From NCBI GenBank assembly GCA_051883395.1, contig JBJETQ010000019.1, forward strand, positions 1 to 24,793: 24,793 bases of DNA, written 5' to 3'. Shown here piece after piece: positions 6,894-16,500 of this stretch (position 1 is its first letter; each line of letters opens with the position of its first letter). A program made the translations under genes and the position numbers. Below the pieces are notes generated by a model. It was not told where the DNA came from and did no database searches. It saw only the letters and a list, made by a program, of their open reading frames with translations. The stretch comes from HGM11368 sp051883395 (GTDB lineage: Bacteria; Bacillota; Clostridia; Christensenellales; UBA3700).

Positions 6894-8666
6894 TTATTCT
6901 TTGTCTTTGTCGTCCTGTTCTACCTGAACGTCAACGATTTCAGCTTCCGATTCGTCGATAACCGTATCGTCTGCAACAACATTAGATTCTGTTTCCTGCA
7001 CTTTTTCTTCAACTGATTCGGAAACTTCTTCAACGTTAGTTATAGGGAATACATAATAATCATCAGCAGAAACGCCATCTTCACTATCGGTGGTTACTTC
7101 CTGAGCCTGTTCTGCAGCTGCTGCCTTTCTTGCGGCAATACGTGCTACTGCTTCGGCTTGCGCTTTTTCGTCAAACTTGTAGAAGAACAAAGGAATGATA
7201 CATGCAAACATTGAAGCTCCGCAAAGAAGCGTGGTAGCAAGCCATGTACCTTTACATACTTCGCTGTAATTTGCCTGGAATTCTTCTACGCTCATTCCCA
7301 ATTCCGAAATATTGAACGAAGCGTTGTTGGTAACTTGGATAACACCGCCTGCACCCATCTCGAATGCTCCCGACTTGACGCCGCTCTGGAAAGCTTCCAG
7401 GAAGGACTCGTCGTAACCGAATTGTCCAAGCACCATCAAGGTAACGAATGCGGTCAAAGCCATACCTATCTTGGATATAAAGGTCTGCATTGCAAAGCAT
7501 ATTCCTTCTGCTCTCTCTCCCGTCTTATCTTCGAGATAATCGATAGAGTCTGCAATCATAGAATATGTAAGAATGTTACTGAATCCTGATGGTACGCCTG
7601 CGATAATAATAATGATATAGAAGAAAATCTGCGAAACGGTATCGGTACCGTTGGACTTCATACCTATAAAGTAAAGCACTACCAACAATATACCGCCGAT
7701 AATATGCGACCAAATAAATACGTTCTTTTTGCCAAACTTCTTGGACAAAGCAGGTGTAAGCAAGGTTGCTGCAAGACCGCCAGGAACTACAAGCAGGAAG
7801 ATAACGCCCGCAAGCGAAAGATTCATAAGGTTGTAGTTGGCATAGTATATGGTGGTCGTCATGTATATAGTTCTCAAACCGCCAAGTACGCCTACAAGAA
7901 TAAGGAGCAACAATGGCTTGTTCTTAAACAAAAGTTTGAGACTCTTGCCAAGAGAATTTTTTTCTGCCTGCTCGTCATAATATCTTTCGGTGGTGCTTTT
8001 GAAACCTACAAAGAACGTAGGGAGAGCAACCAAAACCGCACAAATAGCTATGATGAGATAAGCAATCTTGTAATGGCTAGGGTCAACTGCGTCGGTTACG
8101 GCAGGAATAACGATAGATACGAGACCGCTACCGATGGTACAGATAAGACGAGCTACGGTAAGCAAAGTGTTTCTTTGGTCTCCGTCCTTAGTCATTGCGG
8201 AGCTGAGTCCCCAATATGGCACGTCTACTATCGTGTAAGAAATACCCCAGCACAGATAAATAATCGTGGAGATTACAAACTGAATTTTAGGGTTAGTCGA
8301 AAAAGTGGTAAAGAGCAAAACCGTAAAGATTCCAATAGGAATAGGCGCATAAAGCAAGTATGGTCTCATCTTGCCCCACTTGGTCTTGGTTCTGTCAACG
8401 ATAGAACCCATGATAGGGTCATTGAATGCGTCGAAGAGCCTTGCTCCCAAGAACATAAACGCAAGCCACATTGGTGGAATCATCGCTACGTCCGTGAGAT
8501 AAACCATAAAGAAGGTGGTAACAAGTTGGCAGATTATGTTTTGTCCAAAACCTGCAAAGGAGTAACCGAGAGCTTCCTTAGGTTGCATTTCATCCTTCTT
8601 CTCAGGGTCCGTACCCAAGAATTTGTGAAGGATAGGAAGGTCAAAAACTGATTTTTTTGTACTCAT
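6894..8666 (-). CDS. GPH-family sugar:cation symporter (MelB-like MFS transporter)
   Basis: Inner-membrane transporter of the glycoside-pentoside-hexuronide:cation symporter family, expected to import a sugar with Na+ or H+. The family signature is clear: DAFNDPIMG (79-87), where D79, N82 and D83 correspond to the MelB cation-site residues D55, N58 and D59, followed by DRTKTKWGKMRP (91-102). About twelve hydrophobic segments occupy residues 35-500, with a roughly 60-residue polar loop between the last two (after VLMVLGQFGYDE). At 590 aa it is longer than MelB (about 470) because of this loop and an acidic tail of some 80 residues rich in Glu, Asp and Ser. The tail is not a recognisable PTS IIA domain like that of LacS. 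Substrate unknown; a galactoside is only suggested by galK and galT nearby. Confidence 0.88.
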   Translation of the reverse strand: MSTKKSVFDLPILHKFLGTDPEKKDEMQPKEALGYSFAGFGQNIICQLVTTFFMVYLTDVAMIPPMWLAFMFLGARLFDAFNDPIMGSIVDRTKTKWGKMRPYLLYAPIPIGIFTVLLFTTFSTNPKIQFVISTIIYLCWGISYTIVDVPYWGLSSAMTKDGDQRNTLLTVARLICTIGSGLVSIVIPAVTDAVDPSHYKIAYLIIAICAVLVALPTFFVGFKSTTERYYDEQAEKNSLGKSLKLLFKNKPLLLLILVGVLGGLRTIYMTTTIYYANYNLMNLSLAGVIFLLVVPGGLAATLLTPALSKKFGKKNVFIWSHIIGGILLVVLYFIGMKSNGTDTVSQIFFYIIIIIAGVPSGFSNILTYSMIADSIDYLEDKTGERAEGICFAMQTFISKIGMALTAFVTLMVLGQFGYDESFLEAFQSGVKSGAFEMGAGGVIQVTNNASFNISELGMSVEEFQANYSEVCKGTWLATTLLCGASMFACIIPLFFYKFDEKAQAEAVARIAARKAAAAEQAQEVTTDSEDGVSADDYYVFPITNVEEVSESVEEKVQETESNVVADDTVIDESEAEIVDVQVEQDDKDKE

Positions 8667-8711
8667 AATTCACATCCCACATTTATTATTATATAAGTAT
8701 ATAACAATCTT

Positions 8712-8740
8712 ATCTTAGCATATTAAAAATTATAAGTCAA
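8712..8740 (-). promoter_or_regulatory. Sigma-A promoter of the GPH transporter gene
   Basis: Minus strand: -35 TTGACT (8740-8735), 17-bp spacer, -10 TAAGAT (8717-8712), giving a leader of about 40 nt before the ATG at 8666. The ribosome binding site (GGGATG) is modest. The remaining gap to 8855 is AT-rich and shows no other clear element. Confidence 0.62.
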
Positions 8741-8855
8741 TAGGCACGGCTTGCAAAAACTACTATATTTTACATATATTTTAGATATTCAATACAAATA
8801 TAATACCATATTTTTAACAAATACTGACAATGATACGCCGAAACGAAAAAACAAC

Positions 8856-8885
8856 GGAAAAATGCGACGCTACGAGAGCGTCGCA
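8856..8885 (-). terminator. Rho-independent terminator of nnrD-mazF
   Basis: Perfect 9-bp stem TGCGACGCT / AGCGTCGCA with a 5-nt loop. On the minus strand it is followed by five T residues and starts 6 bases past the mazF stop codon. Confidence 0.92.
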
Positions 8886-8891
8886 CAGTTA

Positions 8892-9233
8892 TCAATAAAA
8901 ACCCAGACTTATCAACAATGCGTGGTTGATTTTTGTCATCATATCCACGGGAAGTTCGCCTATTCTTTCCCTTAGTCGCTGTTTGTCCAACGTTCTTATC
9001 TGCTCCAATAGAACAACCGAATCTTTGGGCAAGCCGTATTCGTTGGCAGACAGTTCTATATGAGTAGGAAGTTTGGCTTTGTTAATCTGAGAAGTAACGG
9101 CGGCTGCAATAATCGTAGGGCTGTGTCTGTTGCCAATATCGTTTTGGACAATCAGTACGGGTCTTACGCCGCCTTGCTCGCTTCCTATTACGGGGCTAAG
9201 GTCTGCATAATACAGTTCTCCTCTCTTTATCAT
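8892..9233 (-). CDS. mazF: MazF/EndoA-type mRNA interferase toxin, without a visible antitoxin
   Basis: Sequence-specific endoribonuclease of the PemK/MazF family, close to Bacillus EndoA. At 113 aa it aligns throughout: RGELYYADLSPVIGSEQGG (4-22), RPVLIVQNDIGNRHSPT, and LLEQIRTLDKQRL. R24 and T47 correspond to EndoA catalytic R25 and T48, so the enzyme looks intact. The ATG has a GGAG site 8 bases upstream. Family members normally sit just after a mazE/ndoAI antitoxin gene, often behind alr. Here the gene upstream is nnrD and the 82-bp gap is too short for an antitoxin; none is seen downstream before the terminator. The antitoxin may be elsewhere. Two small inverted repeats in the upstream gap could be control sites. 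Confidence 0.94.
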   Translation of the reverse strand: MIKRGELYYADLSPVIGSEQGGVRPVLIVQNDIGNRHSPTIIAAAVTSQINKAKLPTHIELSANEYGLPKDSVVLLEQIRTLDKQRLRERIGELPVDMMTKINHALLISLGFY

Positions 9234-9315
9234 AGTATCTCCACTCGTTGAATTGCCCTATCCTATTGTATGAAAGGATAACGACAATGGTTATTGTGGA
9301 CAAGTATGATAAAAT

Positions 9316-10818
9316 TTATTCATTTTGACTTGCGTATCTTTCCAATTCACGGACAACTTCTCCCGTTTCCTTGGCGCAGTCCGATGCAAGCGTCCCATAT
9401 TCTCCATATTTTTCTGCCGATATTTTTGCGGCTTGCGCACATATAAAAGCACCCGTTGCCGCAGCCTGAACAGGAGCTACTTTTCTTGCGGAAAGCCCAG
9501 TTATTACTCCCGACAGTACGTCTCCCGAACCGCCCTTGGCTTGCGCAGGAGAGCCATTGGCAACTATATAGGTAGTATTGCCGTCGCTGACGACAGTAGA
9601 CGTGCCTTTTAGCAGCACAGTCAAATCAAACTGTCTTGCAAACTGCTGAGCAATACCGACTGGGTCGGCGAGAATATCATATACACCGACTCCGCATAAC
9701 CTTGACATCTCCTTTGGATGCGGAGTGATGATGACATTGCAATTTTTGTTGCCAAGCAGATGCGTATACCCTTGCAAACTATTGAGTCCGTCTGCGTCGA
9801 CAATCAAAACGCCGTCGTATCTGCTTAGTATATATTCGATTATTTCTCTGTTGTCTTCATAGTCGTCGCCCATGCCCATACCGACGGCAACCGCTGCGGC
9901 GTCGCCTATCAGTCTGTCAAAAGCCGGCTTGTCAAGCACGATATGTTCGTCTCTGCTTGCCAGCGGAAAAATTGTACTGTCAACAACTACGTTGCGCAGG
10001 TTGTCAGCCATACTCTGAGCTACCGCAATACAGTTGAGACCACACCCCATTCTCAGACTTGCCATTCCTATCCCTGCAAGTTTGACAGCGCCGATATAGC
10101 GGGACGAGCCGCCAATAACGACGCTCTTTCCGTAACTACCCTTGTTGGTGTTGTTGAGTCTCGGTGTAAAAAATTGCGAACAAAATTCGCTATCTATCAC
10201 GTATTCTCTCGCTCCGACTATATCGATACCTATATCAGCCACGACGATTTTGCCGCATTTATCCTTGCCGTAAGAGAGCAAATGTCCACGTTTGAGACTC
10301 TGTATAGCCACAGTCAAGTCAGCTTTGACGCAATCTTTGCCAAGACCGTTGTCGCTGTTGAGTCCGCTGGGAATATCAACGCTTACCACAAAAGCACGAG
10401 TAGCGTTGATTTTGTCAAAGATATCCTGAATTTCTTTGCCTGGCTGTCTGGCAAAGCCTACTCCGAAAATGCAATCGACCAGAACGTCGCAATTATAGTC
10501 GCATTGGGATATATCTTGCGCAAATACGTCCAAAGACGCCAACTTGTCTATGAATATCATACTTGTCGACGACTTGTTTTCGCCAACGGCAAAAATCTTA
10601 AAATCTATTTGATTTTGTTGCAAAAGACACGCCAGCGCATATCCGTCGCCACCGTTGTTGCCCTTGCCACACAATATATAAATCTTTTTGTTTTTCCATT
10701 CTACGTTGTCAAAAACTGCCTTGGCAGCCCTTGCCATGAGAGTATCGCCGCTCACTCCGCCTTGTATGGTCAGTCGGTCGCTCTCTCTCATCACTTCCGC
10801 ACTTACGCAAAAATTCAT
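9316..10818 (-). CDS. nnrD: Bifunctional NAD(P)HX epimerase / ADP-dependent NAD(P)HX dehydratase
   Basis: Metabolite-repair enzyme that recovers damaged, hydrated NAD(P)H: the N-terminal YjeF domain epimerises NAD(P)HX and the C-terminal carbohydrate-kinase-like domain dehydrates it using ADP. N-domain motifs: GKGNNGGDGYALA and DIPSGLNSDNG. C-domain motifs: GSYGKSVVIGGSSRYIGA, DADGLNSL, ITPHPKEMSRL and GGSGDVLSGVITGL. I chose the ATG at 10818 (500 aa, MNFCVSAEVM...). A GTG 12 bases earlier lies inside the GGTGAGGTG ribosome binding site that serves this ATG, so it is not a likely start. It has its own promoter and is followed by mazF. Confidence 0.95.
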   Translation of the reverse strand: MNFCVSAEVMRESDRLTIQGGVSGDTLMARAAKAVFDNVEWKNKKIYILCGKGNNGGDGYALACLLQQNQIDFKIFAVGENKSSTSMIFIDKLASLDVFAQDISQCDYNCDVLVDCIFGVGFARQPGKEIQDIFDKINATRAFVVSVDIPSGLNSDNGLGKDCVKADLTVAIQSLKRGHLLSYGKDKCGKIVVADIGIDIVGAREYVIDSEFCSQFFTPRLNNTNKGSYGKSVVIGGSSRYIGAVKLAGIGMASLRMGCGLNCIAVAQSMADNLRNVVVDSTIFPLASRDEHIVLDKPAFDRLIGDAAAVAVGMGMGDDYEDNREIIEYILSRYDGVLIVDADGLNSLQGYTHLLGNKNCNVIITPHPKEMSRLCGVGVYDILADPVGIAQQFARQFDLTVLLKGTSTVVSDGNTTYIVANGSPAQAKGGSGDVLSGVITGLSARKVAPVQAAATGAFICAQAAKISAEKYGEYGTLASDCAKETGEVVRELERYASQNE

Positions 10819-10834
10819 AAAACACCTCACCGAT

Positions 10835-10863
10835 ATTTTATAACTAACTCAATGTGCTGTCAA
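10835..10863 (-). promoter_or_regulatory. Sigma-A promoter of nnrD-mazF
   Basis: Minus strand: perfect -35 TTGACA (10863-10858), 17-bp spacer, -10 TAAAAT (10840-10835). The leader is very short (about 10 nt) before the ribosome binding site. The -35 lies immediately beyond the T-tract of the recX terminator, so the operons are packed end to end. Confidence 0.75.
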
Positions 10864-10865
10864 GG

Positions 10866-10894
10866 TCAAAAAAAATAACGGTCTGACCGTTATT
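10866..10894 (-). terminator. Rho-independent terminator of the pur-ygiQ-recX operon
   Basis: Perfect palindrome AATAACGGTC-T-GACCGTTATT (10874-10894). On the minus strand it runs straight into eight T residues. It lies about 70 bp past the recX stop and closes the roughly 11-kb operon. Confidence 0.93.
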
Positions 10895-10963
10895 TACAAA
10901 ATTTATCAAAAAGCCTGCGTCGATGCGGCTTGCCGATATATCATATATTATCCTTGCGACAAT

Positions 10964-11584
10964 TTATACTTTTCTCTCAGCTTTAAGTCTGTCAATTACG
11001 GCAAAAATCTCGCTGCTTTCCCAGCCACGAGCGTGCAGAAATCTTGCCAACCTTGCCACGTACTTTGGATCGTCAAGGTCGTTGTTTCCGACGTGCTTGG
11101 ACGCAACTTTGTATATCGTATCTTCATCGTCGTCAATATCCTTAACCACCTGCGATATTATTTCTTTGGATATACCTTTGGCGGCAAGTTCGTTTTTGAT
11201 ACGGTTTGCGCCTTTGACAATCTTGTTATATTCAACGTAGCACTTTGCCCATTCTAAGTCGTTGATGTATCCGTATTCCGTGGCTTTGGACAAGCAATAT
11301 TCGACAATCGGTTTGTTATATCCCTTGTCGTAAAGTTTGCTTTTCAGTCCCTTGGACGTCGGCGTGTATCGTGATATATAGCTCAGCGTCCAGTTGAAAG
11401 CCTTGTCCTTTTCGCTTTCAAATATCAGTTCCTGCAACTCACTCTCGCTCAGCATAGTGCCAACCTTGACGTTGTTGGACGCCAGCACCATTCTCGAAAT
11501 GCCGCAACAAAACTCTCCGTCCAGATAGAGATTGGCACGATCGATATTGCCGGATTGAATGAGTATTGCGGTAACTTGTCTCAT
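10964..11584 (-). CDS. recX: Regulatory protein RecX
   Basis: Small all-helical modulator of RecA, usually an inhibitor of RecA filament extension. At 206 aa it has the three-helix repeat pattern: LSYISRYTPTSKGLKSKLYDKGY (about 67-90), then GYINDLEWAKCYVEY and KGANRIKNELAAKGISKEII, typical of RecX. The ATG overlaps the ygiQ stop by four bases (ATGA), with a strong AAGGAG site inside the ygiQ end, so the two are translationally coupled. It is the last gene before the operon terminator. recA is not in the window. Confidence 0.92.
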   Translation of the reverse strand: MRQVTAILIQSGNIDRANLYLDGEFCCGISRMVLASNNVKVGTMLSESELQELIFESEKDKAFNWTLSYISRYTPTSKGLKSKLYDKGYNKPIVEYCLSKATEYGYINDLEWAKCYVEYNKIVKGANRIKNELAAKGISKEIISQVVKDIDDDEDTIYKVASKHVGNNDLDDPKYVARLARFLHARGWESSEIFAVIDRLKAERKV

Positions 11585-13539
11585 TTCTTGCTCCTTGAAT
11601 TTTTTGCTTTGTTTTTCTTGTGGATTTTGTCCCGATTGATTTTGTCGATTTTTTCTTTGTCCACAAACACGACTCCGCTACGAGTTTTGACGGCTTTTTT
11701 GCCTGTCGCACCGCTACTTTCCCTAAGGCGTCCCGTCCTAGCTTCTTCTTTGAGCGGTTTGATAAGACAATTTTCTCCAAAGCCTATCAAATCTTCTCTG
11801 CCTGCTTCTATCAACGCTTTTTTGACGAGATTGTAATTTTCCTTTTTGCGATACTGCATCAAAGCTCGTTGAAGCTGCTTTTCCCTTTTGCTCCTTGGCA
11901 CGTAAATTTCCTGCATGGTATCGGGATTGATGCCTGTGTAATACATACAAGTAGACTTGGTGGACGGCGTAGGATAAAAGTCCTGCACCTGCTCGGGCAT
12001 ATACCCGATAGATTTGAGATACTGCGCCAGATTGATAGCGTCGTTTAGCGTACAGCCCGGATGCGACGATATGAGATAAGGCACGAGATATTGCTTTTTG
12101 CCTAGTTTTGCATTGATTTGTTCAAATTTGGTCTTGAATTTGAGATACAAATCAAAAGACGGCTTGTTCATGTTTTTTAGCACGTTGTCGCTGACGTGTT
12201 CGGGCGCAACTTTGAGCTGTCCCGACACGTGGTGTCTGACTACTTCTTCAAGAAATTCGTCGCTGTCGTCGTACATGACGTAATCGTAACGTATGCCGCT
12301 ACGTATAAACACCTTTTTGACACCTTCCATTTGGCGCAAAGTTCTCAGCAAATCGAGATATTCGCTGTGGTCAACCTGCAAGTTGGAACAAGGCTTGAAA
12401 CCTATACATTGTCTGTCGGGACAAACTCCCTTTTCCCATTGTTTTGCGCATGCAGGATTGCGGAAATTGGCGGTAGGACCGCCTACGTCGTGGATATATC
12501 CTTTGAAATCTGTCTCCTTGATAAAGCCTTGCGCTTCGCTGACTATACTCTCTTTGGAACGTTTCTGCACAATTCTGCCCTGATGATAGGCAATGGCGCA
12601 ATAATTGCAGTTGCCGTAGCAACCCCTTGCAGACGTAATGCTGTATTTTACTTCTTCTATTGCAGGTACGCCCTTGGTATATTGCGGATGATAACGTCTT
12701 TCGTAAGGCAGAGCGTATATCTCGTCCATTTCCTTGGTGGACATAGGCAATTGCATAGGGTTTTGCACCACGTATTTGTCGCCGTGTTTTTGAAGCAGCA
12801 CCTTACCGTGAGCATGATCGTTGTTCCTGCTCTGCGTGTTGAATGCTTTTACATAAGCCAATTTGTCGCTTTTTACCGCTTCGTAACTCTCGCAAAAAAC
12901 CGCTTTGTTGTTGTCTATATCTTCTTTGATTTTTGAAGGCAACCCCTGATAATCGCTGAGATAACAAGTACCCCTGACGTCCTTGATTTTTGACAGCGGC
13001 ACACCCTTTTTGACAAGATTGCAAATATCCTTTACAGGTTTCTCGCCCATACCGTAGATGAGCAAATCTGCCTTGCTGGAAACCAATATCCCCGGCAACA
13101 CCTTGTCTGCCCAATAGTCGTAATGAGCAAATCTGCGCAAAGACGCTTCTATTCCGCCTATGACTATCGGAGTATCTGGAAAGAGACGTTTGAGAGTGTT
13201 GCAATATACGTCTACCGCTCTGTCGGGTCTCATTCCCGTCTTACCGCCTTCGCTGTATACGTCCCTGTTTCGCCTTATTTTTGCAACCGTATAATTGTTG
13301 ACCATACTGTCGACAACTCCGCTGCTTACCATAAAGCCGATTGTTGGTTGTCCGAATATGAGATAATCTTCATCATTTTGCGGCTGAGCGATAATAGCAA
13401 TACTGAGACCCATACTTTGTATGAGTCTCGATATTATGGCATGACCGAACGACGGATGGTCTACGTAGGCTTCTCCAATCACGTAAACCCAGTCCACGCT
13501 GCCTGATACTTCATGTTTTTGAGTAGGTAAAAACGCCAT
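11581..13539 (-). CDS. ygiQ: YgiQ-family radical SAM protein (UPF0313)
   Basis: Radical S-adenosylmethionine protein of the conserved YgiQ family, whose reaction is not established. At 652 aa it is near the size of Firmicute members. The N-terminal region holds GGIEASLRRFAHYDYW and LIYGMGEKP. The radical-SAM cluster motif CxxxCxxC is at C307, C311 and C314 (in SARGCYGNCNYCA). The C-terminal family block includes VKVAPEHVS-like and QVQDFYPTPST segments, and a Lys/Arg-rich tail of about 40 residues follows. The ATG overlaps the purL stop by one base (TAATG), and recX overlaps its end, placing it firmly in the purine operon. Its own binding site is weak (GGAG about 16 bases upstream), which fits coupling to purL. 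Confidence 0.92.
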   Translation of the reverse strand: MAFLPTQKHEVSGSVDWVYVIGEAYVDHPSFGHAIISRLIQSMGLSIAIIAQPQNDEDYLIFGQPTIGFMVSSGVVDSMVNNYTVAKIRRNRDVYSEGGKTGMRPDRAVDVYCNTLKRLFPDTPIVIGGIEASLRRFAHYDYWADKVLPGILVSSKADLLIYGMGEKPVKDICNLVKKGVPLSKIKDVRGTCYLSDYQGLPSKIKEDIDNNKAVFCESYEAVKSDKLAYVKAFNTQSRNNDHAHGKVLLQKHGDKYVVQNPMQLPMSTKEMDEIYALPYERRYHPQYTKGVPAIEEVKYSITSARGCYGNCNYCAIAYHQGRIVQKRSKESIVSEAQGFIKETDFKGYIHDVGGPTANFRNPACAKQWEKGVCPDRQCIGFKPCSNLQVDHSEYLDLLRTLRQMEGVKKVFIRSGIRYDYVMYDDSDEFLEEVVRHHVSGQLKVAPEHVSDNVLKNMNKPSFDLYLKFKTKFEQINAKLGKKQYLVPYLISSHPGCTLNDAINLAQYLKSIGYMPEQVQDFYPTPSTKSTCMYYTGINPDTMQEIYVPRSKREKQLQRALMQYRKKENYNLVKKALIEAGREDLIGFGENCLIKPLKEEARTGRLRESSGATGKKAVKTRSGVVFVDKEKIDKINRDKIHKKNKAKNSRSKK

Positions 13540-16500
13540 TATCTGAAATAATTTACTCCGCTCTCAAATAGTTTCATATCATAGTTGCCTTCTACGTTTT
13601 TGTAGAGATTGTCGTCTATTCTTTCGCTGTGTCCCATCTTGCCAAGCACTCTGCCGTCAGGAGATATGATGCCTTCGATAGCGTTCATGCTGCCGTTAGG
13701 GTTGTATGGAGAAGTCATGGTAGCATTGCCAAATACGTCTACGTATTGGGTAGCAACCTGTCCGGCTCTCACCAATTTATCAAGTTCTTCCTGCCCCGAA
13801 ACAAATCTGCCTTCTCCGTGGCTGACCGCAACCTTATATACGTCGTCTACGTGGCATGCGTTGAGCCATGGCGATTTGTTGGTGGCAACTCTCACGTTGA
13901 CTATCGTGGAGACGTGTCGGGATATATTGTTGAAAGTCAAAGTCGGCGCATCTGCCTTTTGCTCTCTTATGTCTCCGTAAGGCACAAGCCCGAGTTTGAT
14001 GAGCGCCTGAAATCCGTTGCAAATACCCAGCGCAAGTCCGTCTCTGTTGTATAGCAATTTCATAACCGCTTCGGCAATGGCAGGGTTTTTGAAGGTTGTA
14101 GCAATAAATTTGCCGCTTCCGTCAGGCTCGTCGCCACCGCTGAATCCGCCAGGAAAAGCAAGAATCTGTGCCTTATCTATTGCCTTTACCAACGCTTTTG
14201 CCGTTTCTTCTATATCCTTTGCCGACTGGTTTTTGATAATAAATACGTCTGCCTTTGCGCCTGCTCTTTCAAAAGCTCTTGCCGTGTCGTATTCGCAGTT
14301 GGTACCAGGGAATACCGGTATGAGAACGGTAGGTTTGACAATGTTTCTAGGAGCTTTTTCGTGTTTGCGTGCTACGCATATAAGATTGTGCGATTCACCC
14401 GTTGCAGCGGCTGTTGTAGGAAATACCCCTTCCAGAGTTGACGTAAAGGCTTGAATTGCCTTGTCCATTTTGACTTGTACGCCGCACAAATCACAAGTAT
14501 AGGTTCCGTTGAGAGTAGCTACTTTCTTTACTTCAAATTCTTGCAAATCGTCCACGTCGTCGGCAAGAATTACAAAGTCGCCAAAGCGTGGCGTAATCAT
14601 CTCTACGTCAAGGCTCTCCCAATTTGTTCCGAGTTTGTTGCCCATACAAGCCTTGAATACGCTTACCAACACACCGCCTTCTTCAACAACGTTGCAGGCT
14701 TTGATTTTTCCTGCGATAATGGCAGCGTAGATTGCGTCGTAGAGTCGGAGAGTCTTGGCAAAATCAATCATTCCGTACTCGTCCTGCGGAAGTGCTACGT
14801 GATAAATATCCTTGACGTTGCCGTCGTAGCAGAAGGTGTTGGATATTATTTTACTTGCCTTTGCAATACCCATTGCAAAACTGATGAGAGTCGGTGGAAC
14901 GTCGATATTTTCAAAACTTCCGCTCATACTGTCCTTGCCGCCTATTGCGCCCACGCCCAGTCCAATCTGAGCATAGAGTGCGCCGAGCAATGCCGACAGC
15001 GGCTGTCCCCACCTTTGCGGGTCGTTTCCCAATCTCATAAAGAATTCTTGCAGCGACAACCTTATAGTATCGGTCTTGACGCCGCAAGCCACCAGCTTGG
15101 ACAGCGACATAACGATTGAATATACGCTTCCTACAAAAGGCGAACTGCTCATAAGTTGCGGAGAACAACCGTAACTGGAAACAGTTGCGGTGTCCGTCTT
15201 GCCGTTGACAGGTGGCTTAGAAGCCATTGCCACGGCAGGAGTAAGTTGATATTTGCCGCCAAAAGGCATAAGGACGCTTGCCGCACCTATCGTAGAGTCA
15301 AACATCTCCCCCAGACCTTTGGTGGAACATACGTTGAGACGAGAAAGCTCGTGATAAAGCATAGCTTCAAAGTCGCCTTTGTCAAAGAGCTTTGCGCTTG
15401 TCTCGTCGGGTTTGCTCATATAATCGGTCAGGTTGTCCTTGATGACCGCTTTGGTAGATTGCTTTACACCGTTGGTGTCAAGAAAACTTCTTTTCAAATC
15501 TACTATACAGTTACCTGCGTAGAACATTCTCATTCTGCCGTTGTCGGTAACTTCGGCAACAGCTACTGCGTTGAGATTTTCTTCTTTGGCATAATTGATA
15601 AATTGCTCGACGGTATCCTTTGCCAGCACGACAGCCATACGCTCCTGCGACTCGGATATTGCCAGTTCTGTACCCGACAGACCTTCGTATTTTTTAGGCA
15701 CTTTGTCAAGATATATATCCAAGCTGTCGGCAAGCTCTCCTATTGCCACCGATACGCCGCCCGCACCAAAATCGTTACACTTGACGATAAGTCTTGCAAC
15801 GTCTTTGTTGCGAAAGAGTCTTTGAATTTTTCTTTCGGTAGGCGGATTGCCCTTTTGCACTTCTGCTCCGCATACTTCCACAGATTTTTCGGTGTGAGCC
15901 TTGGAGCTTCCCGTTGCGCCGCCGCAACCGTCTCTGCCCGTTTCTCCGCCGAGCAAGACTATTACGTCGCCTTCAATCGGCTTTCTTCTCACGACGTTTT
16001 GTTTTGGAGCGCCCGCAATTACGTAACCCGTTTCCAATCTCTTGGCTACGTATCCTGGGTGATACATTTCTGCCACAAGACCGGTAGCAAGTCCTATCTG
16101 ATTGCCGTAGCTACTATATCCTGCCGCCGCTGTTTTGGTGATAACACGCTGTGGCAACTTGCCTTTGAGTGTTTCTTCAACAGGCTTTCTTGGGTCAGCC
16201 GCACCCGTAACACGCATTGCCTGATATACGTAAGTTCTACCGGACAACGGGTCTCTTATTGCTCCGCCCAAACAGGTAGCCGCACCGCCGAAAGGCTCGA
16301 TTTCCGTCGGGTGATTGTGCGTTTCGTTTTTGAACATAATAAGCCACTTTTCGTCCTTTCCGTCCACGTCAACGTCAACTTCTACGCTGCAAGCGTTGAT
16401 TTCGTCGCTTACGTCCAGATTGTCGAGTTTGCCTTCTTTCTTCAATTTTTTGACGGCAATTGTAGCTATGTCCATAAGACATTTATACTTGTTGCTTCTG

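Noticed and set aside
8909..8917. TTATCAACA as another DnaA box
   Set aside because: Single, one mismatch, inside the mazF coding end; such isolated near-matches are expected by chance.
8751..8975. 74-codon plus-strand frame over the mazF end
   Set aside because: Spans the terminator and overlaps mazF antisense; no binding site or family likeness, and not a plausible antitoxin.
10819..10830. GTG start for nnrD four codons upstream
   Set aside because: The GTG is part of the GGTGAGGTG ribosome binding site that fits the ATG at 10818.
10911..10934. Second hairpin next to the recX terminator
   Set aside because: Only five outer base pairs with mismatches inside; too weak to call.
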